64,000 bases of DNA from Schaalia sp. HMT-172 (GCF_030644365.1 NZ_CP130058.1:930001-994000); one strand, 5' to 3'. Counted from the first letter of the stretch, positions 1 through 10,400 are shown. The notes: generated by a model not told the origin, from the sequence alone. Numbers and translations are program-made.

Positions 1-2
1 TC

Positions 3-710
3 TCTGCGAACGCCACCGTCGGCGGCCTGGGCGGCGGCATCATCGCAGCGATGATCAACGGCACCAAGCGCGGCCTCTTCTCCAACGAGGCCGGCCAGGG
101 TACCGCTCCCAACGCCGCCGCGACCGCGACCGTGTCCCACCCCGTGCGCCAGGGCCTCATCCAGTCCCTCGGCGTCTTCATCGACACCATCGTCGTGTGC
201 ACGGCGACCGCCTTCGTCATCCTCATTGCGGGCGAGAAGGTGTGGGGCGGCGCGGACGTGAACCCCTCGAACCTGACGACCCTCGCCGTCGCCAACGAGC
301 TGGGTGCCTGGACTATCGTGCCCATGGCCATCCTGATCTTCGTCCTGGCCTACTCCTCGATCATCGCGGCCTACGTTTACTCCGATACGAACATGTCCTT
401 CGTGTTCGGGGATGCCCGCTGGGCGAGCTGGACCGTGCGCGTCGTCTGCGTGCTCTCTGCGACGATCGGTGCGCTGCTGACCCTGGACGTCGTGTGGAAC
501 GCCGTCGATATTGCGATGGCCGTCATGACGATCACGAACCTGGTGGCCCTCGTGTTCCTGTGGCGCTGGGTCATCGGCGCCCTGTTGGACTATCAGCTCC
601 AGCGCAAGGCCGGGGTGGAGGATCCCGTCTTCGTTGGCCGCAACAACCCCCTCCTGCCGCGCGACGTCCCGGGCAACGTCTGGAAGCGCCCCAAGCAGAA
701 GAAGAAGTAA
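3..710 (+). CDS. Sodium:alanine/glycine symporter, C-terminal part (5' end outside window)
   Basis: The open frame runs in from the window edge (first complete codon at base 3), so only about 235 C-terminal residues are present. The conserved AGCS-family stretch NEAGQGTAPNAAA lies near the start, followed by several hydrophobic segments and a basic tail ending KRPKQKKK. Family members import alanine or glycine with Na+ across the plasma membrane. The internal ATG at 51 is not a real start because the family motif continues upstream of it (SANATVGGLGGGII). A hairpin follows the stop. Confidence 0.85.
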   Translation, partial: SANATVGGLGGGIIAAMINGTKRGLFSNEAGQGTAPNAAATATVSHPVRQGLIQSLGVFIDTIVVCTATAFVILIAGEKVWGGADVNPSNLTTLAVANELGAWTIVPMAILIFVLAYSSIIAAYVYSDTNMSFVFGDARWASWTVRVVCVLSATIGALLTLDVVWNAVDIAMAVMTITNLVALVFLWRWVIGALLDYQLQRKAGVEDPVFVGRNNPLLPRDVPGNVWKRPKQKKK

Positions 711-726
711 TACCTGCCGACCACCT

Positions 727-769
727 CGCCGGGTGCGCCGGGCACATCTCGTGTCTCGTGCACCCGGCG
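727..769 (+). terminator. Hairpin after the symporter gene
   Basis: CGCCGGGTGC (727-736) pairs exactly with GCACCCGGCG (760-769) around a 23-nt loop. There is no U-tract, which is usual for terminator hairpins in high-G+C actinobacteria. It sits between the symporter stop and the FAH-family gene. Confidence 0.5.
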
Positions 770-826
770 TCGTGTGTGTCGGCGCTGCTCGGCGCGGCGC
801 ACGCGCAGCTGCGTTAGGCTACCGGC

Positions 827-1594
827 ATGAGAATCGCACGTTTTTCCGATGGTACGAACCCGGTGTACGGCGCCCTGGAGGAGGGCTCGACGAGGATCGT
901 GGGGCTCAAGGGTGATCCGCTGTTCTCGCCCGTGGAACCCTCCGGCCAAATCTACGAGCTGGACGAGGTGCGCCTGCTCTCCCCGGTGATCCCGCGGTCC
1001 AAGGTCGTGGGCATCGGTGACAACTACTCGGACACCCCGATCCCGGCGGATGAGCGCCCTGAGCCGCCGATCTTCCTCAAGGCCAATACCTCGGTCGTGG
1101 GTCCCGACGATCCGATCGCGATCCCCGCATGGTCGAACAAGGTTGCCTTCGAGGGCGAGCTCGCGGTCGTCATCAAGTCCCTGGCGAAGGACGTGAGCGT
1201 GGAGGACGCGCCGCAGGTGATCCTCGGCTACACGATCGCCAACGACGCGACCGCGCGCGACGCGATGACGGGCGGCCCCTGGTCGCGCGGCAAGTCTTTC
1301 GACTCGGCGTGCCCGCTGGGTCCGTGGATCACGGTTGATCCGACGCTTGACGTCACGAACCTGGCGATTCGCTCCTACCTGAACGGGGAGAAGGCTCAGG
1401 ACAGCTCGACCGCGAACATGATCTGGAACCCGTTCGAGCTGGTCTCCTACGTGTCTCGCCAGATGACGCTGCTGCCCGGCGACGTGATCGCCACGGGTGC
1501 GCCCGCGGGCGCCGGCCTCGTCGATGTGGGGGATCGCGTGGAGATCGAGATTGAGGGGATCGGGCGCCTGACGAATCCCGTCGTGCGAGCCTAA
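827..1594 (+). CDS. Fumarylacetoacetate hydrolase (FAH) family protein
   Basis: A 255-residue cytoplasmic enzyme of the FAH superfamily, whose members hydrolyse or isomerise 2-oxo acids (acylpyruvases, hydroxyhepta-diene-dioate isomerases, oxaloacetate decarboxylases). The metal-binding signature is visible as FEGELAVVI (about residues 105-113) and NDATARD (about residues 141-147), followed by the GKSFDSACPLGPW segment and the C-terminal LLPGDVIATGAPAG motif. Length fits the single-domain family. The exact substrate cannot be told from sequence. It precedes a purine permease gene, but 64 bp separate them and no functional link is evident. Confidence 0.85.
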   Translation: MRIARFSDGTNPVYGALEEGSTRIVGLKGDPLFSPVEPSGQIYELDEVRLLSPVIPRSKVVGIGDNYSDTPIPADERPEPPIFLKANTSVVGPDDPIAIPAWSNKVAFEGELAVVIKSLAKDVSVEDAPQVILGYTIANDATARDAMTGGPWSRGKSFDSACPLGPWITVDPTLDVTNLAIRSYLNGEKAQDSSTANMIWNPFELVSYVSRQMTLLPGDVIATGAPAGAGLVDVGDRVEIEIEGIGRLTNPVVRA

Positions 1595-1658
1595 TCGTGT
1601 GACCTGTGTGATAGGATTACGTCGTTCTGACAATATCTCCGTCGCATAGGAGCACACC

Positions 1659-3143
1659 GTGAGCGAACCCCAGTCATCGGGCGCTCTGGCCGTCGAAATG
1701 GCCGGCCTGGACGTCATCCCCGAATCCGATCGCAAGGGGAAACCCTCTGACCTGTTCATGCCGTGGTTCGCGGCGAATATTTCAGTCCTGGGTATCTCGT
1801 GGGGCTCGTGGATCCTCGGATTCGGCCTCTCCCTCGCCCAGGCGATCGTCGTGTCCGTCGTGGGCGTGACCCTGTCCTTCCTGGTCTGCGGCCTCATCGC
1901 GATCGCCGGCAAGCGCGGCTCCGCCCCGACGCTGGTCCTGTCGCGCGCGGCCTTCGGCTTCAACGGCAACCGCGTGTCGGCGGCGATCTCGTGGATCCTG
2001 ACGGTGGGCTGGGAGACCTTTCTAGCGATCATGGCCGTCCAGGCCACGGCCACCGTCATGGGGGCGCTCGGCTTCACGAACCACGTCGTCGCACAGATCA
2101 TCGCGCTGATCCTCGTCGTCGTCCTGGCGGCGGGTTCGGGCATCCTCGGTTTCGAGGCGATCATGAAGGTGCAGACGTGGATCACCTGGGCCACCGCGGC
2201 TCTGACGATCGTCTACCTGGTGTTGGTCGCACCGACGATCGACTTCGCGGTCCTTTCCTCGCGTCCCTCGGCGCCCCTGACCGCGGTGCTCGGTGCGGGT
2301 TGCATGCTCCTCGTGGGCTTCGGCTTCGGCTGGATTAACGCGGCCGCCGACTACTCGCGCTACCTGCCGCGCGCCGCCTCGACGCGGGGCGTGGTCGGCT
2401 GGACGACGGTGGGCGCGGCGCTGCCCACGGTCATCCTCGTCTTCTTCGGTATCCTCCTGGTCGGCTCGGCCGATGAGTCCCTCTCCGAGGCGATCGGTAA
2501 TGACCCGATCGGTGCGCTCACCACGCTGCTGCCCACCTGGTTCCTTATCCCCTTCGCGCTGGTTGCGATCCTGGGTCTCATCGGCGGCATCGTCATGGAT
2601 ATCTACTCCTCGGGCCTGTCGCTGCTGGCTACGGGCGTGCCCGTCTCGCGCCCGGTCGCCACCGCGATTGACGGCACGATCATGACGGTCGGCACGATTG
2701 TTGTCGTGTTTTTCGCGGACTCCTTCCTGACCCCCTTCACGGCGTTCCTCACGACCCTCGGCGTCGTCATCGCCGCGTGGGGTGGCGTCATGCTCGCGGA
2801 CATCGCGCTGCGTCGCAAGGACTACGACGAGCCCTCCCTCTTTACCCCCTCGGGCCGCTACGGCTCGGTGAACTGGGGTGCGGTCGCCTCCCTGATCGTC
2901 GGCTCGCTGGTGGGCTGGGGCCTGGTCGTGAACGCGAATGCCTCGTGGCTGTCCTGGCAGGGTTACCTCCTCGGCCCCCTGGGGGGTCGCGAGGGTGACT
3001 GGGCGGGCGCCAACATCGGCATCCTCCTGGCGATGGTCGTCGGCTTCGTCGGCTACTGGGTGACCAGCGCGGGGCGCGTGCGCGCGCAGGAGAAGCTGGC
3101 TTCGCGTACGTACGCGCAGGGCGCGGACGAGGGCGAGCGGTGA
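1659..3143 (+). CDS. NCS1-family purine/cytosine permease
   Basis: A 494-residue polytopic membrane protein with about 12 hydrophobic segments. The N-terminal pattern DLFMPWFAANISVLGISWG and the later AAADYSRYLPR segment are characteristic of the CodB/NCS1 nucleobase:cation symporters. The GTG start at 1659 is preceded by an ATAGGAG ribosome site at 1645-1651. The stop overlaps the GTG start of the purine nucleoside phosphorylase gene by 4 bp, so the two are very probably co-translated. This pairs uptake of a purine (base or nucleoside) with phosphorolysis; the precise transported compound is inference. Confidence 0.88.
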   Translation: MSEPQSSGALAVEMAGLDVIPESDRKGKPSDLFMPWFAANISVLGISWGSWILGFGLSLAQAIVVSVVGVTLSFLVCGLIAIAGKRGSAPTLVLSRAAFGFNGNRVSAAISWILTVGWETFLAIMAVQATATVMGALGFTNHVVAQIIALILVVVLAAGSGILGFEAIMKVQTWITWATAALTIVYLVLVAPTIDFAVLSSRPSAPLTAVLGAGCMLLVGFGFGWINAAADYSRYLPRAASTRGVVGWTTVGAALPTVILVFFGILLVGSADESLSEAIGNDPIGALTTLLPTWFLIPFALVAILGLIGGIVMDIYSSGLSLLATGVPVSRPVATAIDGTIMTVGTIVVVFFADSFLTPFTAFLTTLGVVIAAWGGVMLADIALRRKDYDEPSLFTPSGRYGSVNWGAVASLIVGSLVGWGLVVNANASWLSWQGYLLGPLGGREGDWAGANIGILLAMVVGFVGYWVTSAGRVRAQEKLASRTYAQGADEGER

Positions 3144-3937
3144 GCGTCGACCCGCGCTTCCCCCAGGCTCTCCTCGACGACGAGGCCGTGGCCGGTGCCC
3201 GGGTCCTCACCTCTCTTGCGGGGCGCCCGGATGCGCTCGTCGTGCTTGGTTCGGGTCTGGCTGGCGCCCTTGACGAGGCCTGGGGCGCGCCTGTGGGCGC
3301 GGTTCCCCTGGGTGATATCCCCGGTGTTGTCGCGCCTGTCGCGGATGGTCACGGCCGCGAGCTACGCGCCTATGAGACGAACGGGGGAGTGGTCCTCGTG
3401 GCCACAGGCCGCACGCACCTCTACGAGGGGTTGGGTGCCCGCCCCGTGACGGCCCTGTCTCGCGCCGGCGTTGCCGCCGGGATCAGCCGTGCGGTTCTCA
3501 CGAACGCGAACGGCTGCCTGAAGCCCTGGAACCTGGGCGACGTCATGGCGATCACCGACCACGTGAACCTCAGCGGCGCCTCGCCCTTCGATGGTCCGCT
3601 GTTCCTGGACGTGTCGGCCGTGTGGGATGCCCAGATGACGGGGGCTCTGCGCGGGGTCTGCCAGCGCGAGGGGACTTACGCGATCCTGCGCGGCCCCGAG
3701 TATCAGACGATGGCGGAGACCCGCATCCTCGCGGGCCTGGGCGTGGACTGCGTGGGAATGTCGACCGTCATGGAGGCGATCACCCTGCACGCGCTGGGCG
3801 TGCGCGTTGCCGGCATGTCGGTCGTCTCCGACCTGTCGTTCGCCGACGCCCCGACGGATCCGAGCGCCGTCGTCGAGGCGGCCTCGGCGGCTCGCCAGAC
3901 CGTGGTCGCTGGCATCGAGGCGGCCCTGGGCACCTGA
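3140..3937 (+). CDS. Purine nucleoside phosphorylase
   Basis: A 265-residue class II (trimeric-type) purine nucleoside phosphorylase, converting purine (deoxy)nucleosides plus phosphate to the free base and (deoxy)ribose-1-phosphate. Family signatures are VVLGSGLAG near the N-terminus, GRTHLYEG in the phosphate site region, TNANGCLKP, GPEYQTMAE and VGMSTVMEA. The TNANGC box differs slightly from the commoner TNAAGG. The GTG start sits inside the upstream permease stop (GTGA overlap). An exact copy of the repeated word ACGAGGCCGTGGC lies in codons 14-18 (3180-3192), and an inverted pair of the same word forms the terminator after the gene. Confidence 0.9.
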   Translation: MSVDPRFPQALLDDEAVAGARVLTSLAGRPDALVVLGSGLAGALDEAWGAPVGAVPLGDIPGVVAPVADGHGRELRAYETNGGVVLVATGRTHLYEGLGARPVTALSRAGVAAGISRAVLTNANGCLKPWNLGDVMAITDHVNLSGASPFDGPLFLDVSAVWDAQMTGALRGVCQREGTYAILRGPEYQTMAETRILAGLGVDCVGMSTVMEAITLHALGVRVAGMSVVSDLSFADAPTDPSAVVEAASAARQTVVAGIEAALGT

Positions 3938-3955
3938 ACGCAGAATCAGACGCAC

Positions 3956-4007
3956 ACGAGGCCGTGGCCGGGAGGTGGATGTCCACCGCTGCCGGCCACG
4001 GCCTCGT
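3956..4007. terminator. Bidirectional terminator built from an inverted word pair
   Basis: A 16-bp perfect stem (3956-3971 with 3992-4007) surrounds a second nested perfect palindrome GGTGGATGTCCACC at 3974-3987. It lies between the converging phosphorylase and MalY-type genes and can serve both. The outer stem is the word ACGAGGCCGTGGC and its complement, the same as in other terminators of this window. Confidence 0.85.
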
Positions 4008-4023
4008 CTCGTGCGAGAAACGA

Positions 4024-5208
4024 TCAGAGCAGGCCGAGCACCCCCTCCACGATCCGCGACGCCACGTCGGGTGCACACGCCAGGTTGATGCGCGCCCACG
4101 AGGCGTAGTCGGCGCCCAGGGTGCGGCCCTCGTTGGCGGCGATGCGAGCGCGCTCGCGCAGCGTCGCGGCGGGGGAGAGGGGGCCCAGGTCCACGCCCTC
4201 GAAGCCCCACCAGGTCAGGTACGTTCCCTCGGGGCGCACGAAGTCGATGGGAGTGTCGGCCAGGGCGCGCTCCACCAGGTCGACGTTCGAGCGGATCAGA
4301 TCTTTGACCTCGCGCTGCCAGGCCTCGCCCCGCTCGTAGGCGGCGATCGCGCCGAGCGTGCCGATGACGTTGGCGTCGTGGCGCACGTCGGCGGCAAACA
4401 CGTCCCAACGCTCGCGCAGAGCCTCGTCGGGCAGGATCACCTGCGCGGAGGGAAGCCCTGCGATGTTCCACCCCTTCGACGCCGCGGTCGCCGTCACCGT
4501 GTGGGAGGCAAACGAGGGGCCGAGGCTCGCGTAGGAGACGAACGGGACTTGCTCATCCAGCACCAGGGAGGAGTGGATTTCGTCGGAGAACACGAGGGCG
4601 TCGTAGTCGGAGACCACGTCGTGCAGGGCGCGCAGCTCGTCCTCACGCAGGACGCGGCCGACCGGGTTCCACGGGTTGCACAGGATGACCAGGCCCGCCC
4701 CGGCCTCGAGCCCTGCGCGAATCCCCTCCAGGTCGAGCGCCCACCCGCGCCCGAGCGCGCGCGTGCCGCGCAGGGAAGGAACCTCGATGACGGGATGATC
4801 GAACTTGCCCGGAATCGTCAGGAAAGGCATATAGGCGGGCGTCGGGACGATGATCGGGACACCCGGGCGCACCAGGTGATCGATCGTCGCCTCAAGCGCG
4901 GGCAACACCGACGCAACCAGGCGAACCTGCGAGGCGTCCACGTCCCAGCCGAAGCGACGCTTCTGGAACTCCGCGGTCGCGCCCGCGATGCGCGGCTCCA
5001 GCCAGGTCGGCTGGTAGCCGAGCAGGCCATCATCGATCGCGCCCTTCATCGCGTCGGCCACCTCTGGGGCCGTGGCGAAGTCCATTTCCGCCACCCACGC
5101 TCCGATCGTCGGCTCGCCGCTCGCGGTCGTGATGCCCGTCCATTTCAGGGAGCCGGTGCGGTAGAGGTGGGAGTCGGAAAAGAGTCGAACGGACACGGTG
5201 TCCTCCAT
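4024..5208 (-). CDS. MalY/PatB-type PLP aminotransferase/cystathionine beta-lyase
   Basis: A fold-type I PLP enzyme of about 394 residues. Visible motifs are WVAEMDF near the N-terminus, CNPWNPVGRV (substrate/PLP loop), FSDEIHSSL (Asp that contacts the pyridine nitrogen) and TATAASKGWNIAGL, in which the Lys is the Schiff-base lysine. These fit the MalY/PatB subgroup, which cleaves cystathionine or other C-S bonds and can act as regulators. The ATG at 5208 has no clear ribosome site; a GTG at 5196 is preceded by GGAGGA with 4-nt spacing and is an equally good start. The longer frame to 5292 has no family similarity. Confidence 0.85.
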   Translation of the reverse strand: MEDTVSVRLFSDSHLYRTGSLKWTGITTASGEPTIGAWVAEMDFATAPEVADAMKGAIDDGLLGYQPTWLEPRIAGATAEFQKRRFGWDVDASQVRLVASVLPALEATIDHLVRPGVPIIVPTPAYMPFLTIPGKFDHPVIEVPSLRGTRALGRGWALDLEGIRAGLEAGAGLVILCNPWNPVGRVLREDELRALHDVVSDYDALVFSDEIHSSLVLDEQVPFVSYASLGPSFASHTVTATAASKGWNIAGLPSAQVILPDEALRERWDVFAADVRHDANVIGTLGAIAAYERGEAWQREVKDLIRSNVDLVERALADTPIDFVRPEGTYLTWWGFEGVDLGPLSPAATLRERARIAANEGRTLGADYASWARINLACAPDVASRIVEGVLGLL

Positions 5209-5339
5209 CGAGTAGCGGCGGATGCGGCCAGGCCGATCCCTGTCATGCGTCCAGCGTATTCGCGTGCCCGGCGCGCGTCGCAGCGCGCCCACCCATCAAG
5301 CAAATGCAACAGCCACCCCTGGAGTAGGATGGGAGAATC

Positions 5340-6845
5340 ATGAGTGAAACAACTGCCACCGGTGCCGACGTTCGCGTCCGCTTCTGCCCCTCGCCCACAG
5401 GAACCCCTCACGTCGGCATGGTCCGCACGTGCCTGTTCAACTGGGCCTACGCCCGCCACACGGGAGGAACCTTCGTCTTCCGCATCGAAGACACGGATGC
5501 CGCCCGCGACTCCCAGGAATCCTTCGACCAGATCATCGAGTCCCTGCAGTGGCTGGGCCTCGACTGGGACGAGGGCGTCGGTAAGGGCGGCCCGCACGGC
5601 CCCTACCGCCAGAGCGAGCGCATGGACATCTACCGCGACGTGGCCGCGCGCCTGCTAGAGGCCGGCTACGCCTACGAGTCCTACTCGACCCCCGAGGAAA
5701 TCGAGGAGCGCCACCGCGCCAAGGGCGAGGACCCCAAGCTCGGCTACGACGGCTTCGACCGTGACCTGACGGAGGAGCAGATCGCCGCCTTCCGCGCCGA
5801 AGGCCGCCAGCCCGTCCTGCGCCTGCGTATGCCCGACGAGGACATCACCTTCACGGACCTGATCCGCGGCGAGATCACCTTCAAGGCCGGCTCCGTCCCG
5901 GATTACGTCATCGTGCGCGCCAACGGTCACCCGCTCTACACGCTGGTGAACCCGATCGACGACGCGCTCATGGAGATTACCCACGTCCTGCGCGGCGAGG
6001 ACCTGCTCTCCTCGACGCCGCGCCAGATTGTCCTGTACCGCGCGCTTGAAGCGATCGGCGTTGCCAAGTTCATGCCGCGCTTCGGTCACCTGCCCTACGT
6101 CATGGGTGAGGGTAACAAGAAGCTCTCGAAGCGCGACCCCGAGTCGAACCTGCTGCTGCATAAGGCCGCCGGCATGATCCCCGAGGGCCTCAACAACTAT
6201 CTGGCCCTCCTGGGCTGGTCGATCGCGCCGGACCGCGACATCTTCTCTATGGAGGAGATGGCGAGTGCTTTCGATATCTCGGACGTGAACCCGAACCCGG
6301 CGCGCTTCGACCAGAAGAAGGCCGTTGCCATTAACGCCGAGCACATTCGCCTGCTGGATGGCGAGGACTTCCGCGGCCGCCTGGTGCCCTTCCTGCACCG
6401 CGATGAGCTGGTGTCGGCCGACTCCTTCGAGGCGCTGACCGATCGCGAGCGTGAGATCCTCACCGAGGCCGCCCCGCTCGTCCAGACACGCATCCAGGTT
6501 CTCGGCGAGGCCTCGGGCATGCTCGGCTTCCTCTTTGTCTCCGACGACGCCCTGGAAACGGACGAGAAGGCCGTCTCCAAGCTCAAAGACAACGCCGTCG
6601 ACGTCCTGGACGCCGCCATTGAGACCGTCGAGGGCCTCACCGAGTTCACGACCGCCTCCCTTGAGGAGTCGCTGCGAGCGCGCATCGTCGACGAGATGGG
6701 CGTCAAGCCCCGCCTGGCCTTCGGCCCGCTGCGCGTCGCGGTGACCGGCCGCCAGGTCTCGCCTCCGCTGTTCGAGTCCATGGAGATCCTGGGCCGCGAG
6801 TCCTCGCTGGCCCGCCTGCGCGCCCTGCGCGCTTCCCTGGCCTGA
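5340..6845 (+). CDS. gltX: Glutamyl-tRNA synthetase
   Basis: A 501-residue class I synthetase charging tRNA-Glu with glutamate. The HIGH-like signature is [14 protein letters not shown] and the KMSKS-like signature is KKLSKRD; the [12 protein letters not shown] segment is also typical of GluRS. The ATG at 5340 follows a GGGAG site. Downstream lie tRNA-Gln and two tRNA-Glu genes, all plausible substrates if, as in most actinobacteria, GluRS also mischarges tRNA-Gln for GatCAB amidation. A word-based hairpin terminator follows the stop. Confidence 0.97.
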   Translation: MSETTATGADVRVRFCPSPTGTPHVGMVRTCLFNWAYARHTGGTFVFRIEDTDAARDSQESFDQIIESLQWLGLDWDEGVGKGGPHGPYRQSERMDIYRDVAARLLEAGYAYESYSTPEEIEERHRAKGEDPKLGYDGFDRDLTEEQIAAFRAEGRQPVLRLRMPDEDITFTDLIRGEITFKAGSVPDYVIVRANGHPLYTLVNPIDDALMEITHVLRGEDLLSSTPRQIVLYRALEAIGVAKFMPRFGHLPYVMGEGNKKLSKRDPESNLLLHKAAGMIPEGLNNYLALLGWSIAPDRDIFSMEEMASAFDISDVNPNPARFDQKKAVAINAEHIRLLDGEDFRGRLVPFLHRDELVSADSFEALTDREREILTEAAPLVQTRIQVLGEASGMLGFLFVSDDALETDEKAVSKLKDNAVDVLDAAIETVEGLTEFTTASLEESLRARIVDEMGVKPRLAFGPLRVAVTGRQVSPPLFESMEILGRESSLARLRALRASLA

Positions 6846-6856
6846 TCGCCGCGCTC

Positions 6857-6898
6857 AGCCCCGGCCTCGTCGCCCTCATTCGGGCCGAGGTCGGGGCT
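6857..6898 (+). terminator. Terminator after gltX
   Basis: AGCCCCGGCCTCG (6857-6869) pairs with CGAGGTCGGGGCT (6886-6898) with one G-U pair. The 5' arm contains an exact GCCCCGGCCTCGT word at 6858-6870; the 3' arm is a diverged copy. Confidence 0.8.
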
Positions 6899-6983
6899 TC
6901 GTCGTGGGAGCGCGCCTCAAGCGGTCGTTCGGGTGCGTCGGGAGCCCACTCTTCATACGTGATGGGTGCCACGGTCTTTCGAT

Positions 6984-7012
6984 TTGGCAGGCGAGGCGCT
7001 CTCCGCTAAAGT
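6984..7012 (+). promoter_or_regulatory. Sigma-70-type promoter for the tRNA cluster
   Basis: TTGGCA (6984-6989) and TAAAGT (7007-7012) are separated by exactly 17 nt and lie 47 bp upstream of tRNA-Gln, a good match to a housekeeping promoter. Assignment is by pattern only. Confidence 0.55.
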
Positions 7013-7058
7013 TATCTCCTGTCGCCAGCGACGTGAGAACGAAGCGGGTGATACCCAA

Positions 7059-7130
7059 TGGGGTATGGTGTAATTGGCAACACAGCTGATTCTGGTTCAG
7101 CCATTCTAGGTTCGAGTCCTGGTACCCCAG
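7059..7130 (+). tRNA. tRNA-Gln (CTG)
   Basis: A 72-nt cloverleaf: the acceptor stem TGGGGTA pairs with TACCCCA, and the anticodon stem GCTGA/TCAGC encloses the loop TTCTGGT with anticodon CTG at 7092-7094. The T-loop GGTTCGAGTCC is canonical. The CCA end is not encoded. Confidence 0.93.
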
Positions 7131-7156
7131 CGATCTGAGACGCGAGTTTCAGTCAG

Positions 7157-7229
7157 GCCCCCATCGTCTAGCGGCCTAGGACGACGCCCTCTCACGGCGT
7201 TAACACCGGTTCAAATCCGGTTGGGGGTA
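7157..7229 (+). tRNA. tRNA-Glu (CTC), copy 1
   Basis: A 73-nt cloverleaf with acceptor GCCCCCA/TGGGGGT, anticodon stem ACGCC/GGCGT and loop CTCTCAC, anticodon CTC at 7191-7193. CCA is not encoded (CGG follows). The body is identical to the second copy 21 bp downstream. Confidence 0.93.
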
Positions 7230-7250
7230 CGGATTCATCAGTGAATCAAG

Positions 7251-7326
7251 GCCCCCATCGTCTAGCGGCCTAGGACGACGCCCTCTCACGGCGTTAACAC
7301 CGGTTCAAATCCGGTTGGGGGTACCA
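7251..7326 (+). tRNA. tRNA-Glu (CTC), copy 2
   Basis: Identical in its 73-nt body to copy 1, but the template continues with an encoded CCA (7324-7326). It is followed at once by a hairpin terminator, so the three tRNAs probably form one transcript. Confidence 0.93.
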
Positions 7327-7328
7327 CA

Positions 7329-7365
7329 AACCTCGTCACCGATTTGGTGGTGAGGTTTTTTGTTT
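7329..7365 (+). terminator. Rho-independent terminator of the tRNA cluster
   Basis: AACCTCGTCACC pairs with GGTGGTGAGGTT (two G-U pairs) around a short loop and is followed by TTTTTTGTTT, a classic intrinsic terminator and one of the few with a real T-tract in this window. Confidence 0.85.
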
Positions 7366-7481
7366 GCCTCAGCTCCGCGCTTTCGCTTGTCCTTTGCAGA
7401 AAACTTTCCTGACCCTTACACAGTGTCTAACCTATGAATCAGCCCCGATAAGAGGGGACCGTTTTGACGAGGGAGTCTTCC

Positions 7482-10400
7482 GTGACATACCGACACAACA
7501 GGACGCTACTGCGTCGCGCCCTGGGCGTGGGCACTGCGCTAGCGCTGATGGGGGGTGCGCTCCCAGCCGCCTGGGCGGAACCGGCCGAGGAGGCGACAAA
7601 CCACGATGCGGGAGCGCAGGGAGCTGACGCCGCGGGCGCTGGAGCCGGCGACAACGTACTGGTGACAATCCCCGGTAACCATAATAAGGTCATGGGTTGC
7701 GACGCCGACTGGGCACCCGAGTGCGAGAAAGCCGCGCTGACTCGCGACGCCACCGGCGTCTACACCGCCACCTTCACCCTTCCCGCCGGCGATTACGAGT
7801 ACAAGGTTGCCGAAGGCGGCTCGTGGGACACCTCCTACGGCCAGGGGGGAGCGCCTGGGGGAGCGAACATCGCCTACTCCCTGAAGCAAGAAACCGCCGT
7901 CACCTTCTACTACAACCGGGCGACGCACCGCGTGTGGAATACGGCCACCGACCAGATGGTGACCCTGCCCGGGTCGGAGCAACAGGCCCTGGGCTGCTCG
8001 GACAACTGGAAGCCCGACTGCCTAGCCCCGCTCATGGAGCCCACGGGCAACGGCACCTACACCTATCAGACGGCGGCCCTCCCGGAGGGCTCCTACGAGC
8101 TCAAGGTTGCCATCGGCGGATCCTGGGATGAGAATTACGGGCAGGACGGTGCCGCCGGTGGCGCCAACTACCAGTTTGCAACGAAAGCGAACAAGCTCGT
8201 GACCTTCACCTACGATTCTGCGACCCACAAGCTCGACATCGCGGCCGCCGACGCGCCCGTGGCGGGCTCGGGCGAGCAGCGCGCCTACTGGGTGAACGCG
8301 ACGACGCTGGCGTGGCCGACCTCGCTTCTGCCACAGGGCGTCACCCGCGCACAGGTCATGGACGGATCCGCCGCCCTGTCCTACGAGCTCGTGACCGCCC
8401 CGGAGGGCGGCGCCGGCCTGACCGATGGAACGGTGAGTGGCGGCACCATCACGCCCCTGAGCGTCGCCGGTGACCTCCCCTCCGAGGTCACGCTGGCTCA
8501 CCCGAACCTCAACGGCTACATCGCGCTGACGGCTCCCCTCGACCAGGCCGGGGCGCGTGAGGCCCTCACCGGCCAGGTCGCGGTCGCGCAGAAGTCGGGT
8601 GAGACGATCAACGCCTTCACCGGTGTCCAGATCGCCCCGGCCCTGGACGCCATCTACGCCGCCAAGGCAGCCCAGGCCTCGTACGGCGTGGGATGGAACG
8701 ACGCCGGCAAGCCGACCTTCGCCCTGTGGGCCCCCACCGCCAAGGACGTCACCCTGCTCTCGTGGAACACTCGAACCCCGCGCGGTGCCGACAATGAGAT
8801 CGCAGGCGACCCCGTGCGCACCCCCGCCACGCGCGGCGAGGACGGGCGCTGGAGCGTGGACAACGCGGCGGGCACCATCAACGAGGGTGCCCAGTACCTG
8901 TGGGAGGTGCGCGTCTACGTGCCCGCCACCGGAGCCGTCGAAACGAACCAGGTCACCGACCCCTACTCGGTGGGCCTGACCGTCAACTCCACGCGCTCCG
9001 TGGCCGTCAACATGGACAACCCCTCGATCGCGCCCTCTGTGTGGAAGAACACCAAGGCGCCCGTCATCGACGATGACGCCGAGCGCTCCATCTACGAGCT
9101 GCACGTGCGCGACTTCTCCGCCGCGGACAAGTCCGTGCCCGAGTACATGCGCGGCACCTACATGGCCTTCACGCAGTACCAGTCCAACGGCATGCGCCAC
9201 CTGAGCGAGCTGGCAAGCGCCGGCATGAACACGGTGCACCTGCTGCCCACCTTCGACATCGCCACCATCCCCGAGAGGCGCTCCGAGCAGAAGACACCCG
9301 CCATCCCGGCCAACGCCGGACCGGCCTCCGAGGAACAGCAGGCGGCCGTGGCCGCCGTCGCCGACGAGGACGCCTACAACTGGGGCTACGACCCGCTGCA
9401 CTGGATGGCCCCCGAAGGCTCCTACGCCACCGCCTCCCACCAAAACGGTGGCGCCCGCGTGCGCGAATTCCGCTCCATGGTGGGCGGCCTGCACCACATC
9501 GGCATGCAGGTCGTGCTCGACCAGGTCTACAACCACACGCCCGCCGCCGGCCAGGACGCCCACTCGGTCCTCGACCGTGTCGTGCCCGGCTACTACCAGC
9601 GCCTCAACGCCTCGGGAGGCGTGGAGACCTCGACGTGCTGCTCGAACGTGGCCACCGAGAACGCGATGAGCGAACGCCTCATGATCGACTCGATGATCCA
9701 CTGGGCGAAGTACTACCACGTCGACGGCTTCCGCTTCGACCTGATGGGGCACCACCCCGCCGATGAGATGAAGCGCGCCAAGGAGGCCCTCTCGCAGCTC
9801 ACCCTCGAGAAGGACGGCGTGGACGGCTCGCGCCTGTACATCTACGGCGAGGGCTGGAACTTCGGTGAGGTCGCCAACAACGCGCTGTTCACCCAGGCCA
9901 CGCAGGGCCAGCTCGACGGCACCGGCATCGGCGCCTTCAACGACCGCCTGCGCGACGCGGTCCACGGCGGCGGCCCCTTCGACGATGACCACCGCGTCAT
10001 GCAGGGCTTCGGCTCCGGCGCCTTCTCCGACTTCAACGGCCTCGACACCCGCTCAGAGACGGAGCGCCGCGCGGACTACCTGCATCGCGTGGACCTCGTG
10101 AAGCTAGGCCTGGCGGGCAACCTGAAGGATTACACGCTGACCACCTACGACGGACACACGCTGACGGGTGCGCAGCTGGACTACAACGGCCAGGGAGCGG
10201 GTTTTGCCTCCCAGCCCGCGGAGAACGTCAACTACGTGGACGCCCACGACAACGAGACGCTCTTCGACCTGGTGACCTACAAGATGCCGGCGAGCGCGCC
10301 GATGGACCACCGCGTGCGCATGTCGCTCATCAGCCAGGCCTCGGTGACCCTCGCGCAGTCGCCCGCGTTCTGGGCCTCGGGTACGGAGATGCTGCGCTCG

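Noticed and set aside
593-2194. Long minus-strand open frame of 533 codons
   Set aside because: It runs opposite the FAH-family and permease genes, is rich in Arg/His as expected for the complement of high-G+C codons, and has no domain. The plus-strand genes are unmistakable.
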